A DNA stretch of 41,099 bases from Oscillospiraceae bacterium (GTDB lineage Bacteria > Bacillota > Clostridia > Oscillospirales > Oscillospiraceae): NCBI GenBank assembly GCA_024698225.1, contig JAILRK010000020.1:1-41099 (forward strand), given 5' to 3'. Shown one piece after another: positions 40,968 through 41,099 of the stretch. Position 1 is the first letter of the stretch; every line of letters starts with the position of its first letter. The notes under the pieces were generated by a model. It was not told where the DNA came from. It did not search any database and saw only the letters and a program-made list of their open reading frames with translations. A program made the translations under genes and the position numbers.

Positions 40968-41099
40968 GTGGTCGAACGTGCCGCGCGGCATTCTCAAGCG
41001 CTACGTCACCGACCCCGCGCTGCGCGCGGAGCTGAAGCAGCTCAAGAGCGAGCGCACGCTGGCTAACCCCGACGACTTCAACCTCAAGCGCCTGTACCG
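40968..41099 (+). repeat. Right arm of the 132-bp inverted repeat; continues off the window end
   Basis: Encodes WSNVPRGILKRYVTDPALRAELKQLKSERTLANPDDFNLKRLYR on the plus strand, near-identical to the minus-strand ORF. Confidence 0.97.

Noticed and set aside
40968-41099. Calling the right arm a second complete gene on the plus strand
   Set aside because: The frame is preceded by a stop at 40957-40959 with no start codon or RBS, and runs off the window; it is a partial copy only.

Overview
The window is a gene-dense, high-GC segment of what looks like a Firmicutes/Clostridia-type chromosome. This lineage call is inferred from gene families and promoter style only. Most of it is housekeeping: tRNA-Leu(CAA); a lipoprotein/two-component cluster; DUF1385-prmC-recA-recX-rimO-pgsA; cysS; a zinc-ribbon/UDG/lipase block divergent from glpK; secG; an rRNA methyltransferase; dprA-topA-trmFO-plsX-acpP-rnc; rpmG-secE-nusG-rplK-rplA-[L10 leader]-rplJ-rplL; an exported M3-like peptidase; an MGMT-like gene; a DacF-type carboxypeptidase; comEA-RR-HK-GerMN lipoprotein-polA-rimI-GNAT-tsaD; and an NhaC-type antiporter. 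I see no CRISPR array, prophage, transposon, defence island or biosynthetic cluster, and no clearly undescribed multi-gene system. The items most worth checking are: (1) a 132-bp inverted duplication (130/132 identical) at the extreme right end, which is either an assembly fold-back or a real inverted repeat; (2) a comEA-RR-HK-GerMN lipoprotein-polA operon whose RR-HK-GerMN core parallels actinobacterial MtrA-MtrB-LpqB; (3) a DxDGD-repeat lipoprotein paired with a second two-component system; (4) a histone-H1-like Lys/Thr/Ala tail on TopA; (5) rplJL terminated without rpoBC downstream; (6) a recurrent TTGCAA -35 element and recurrent long perfect hairpins lacking a U-tract.
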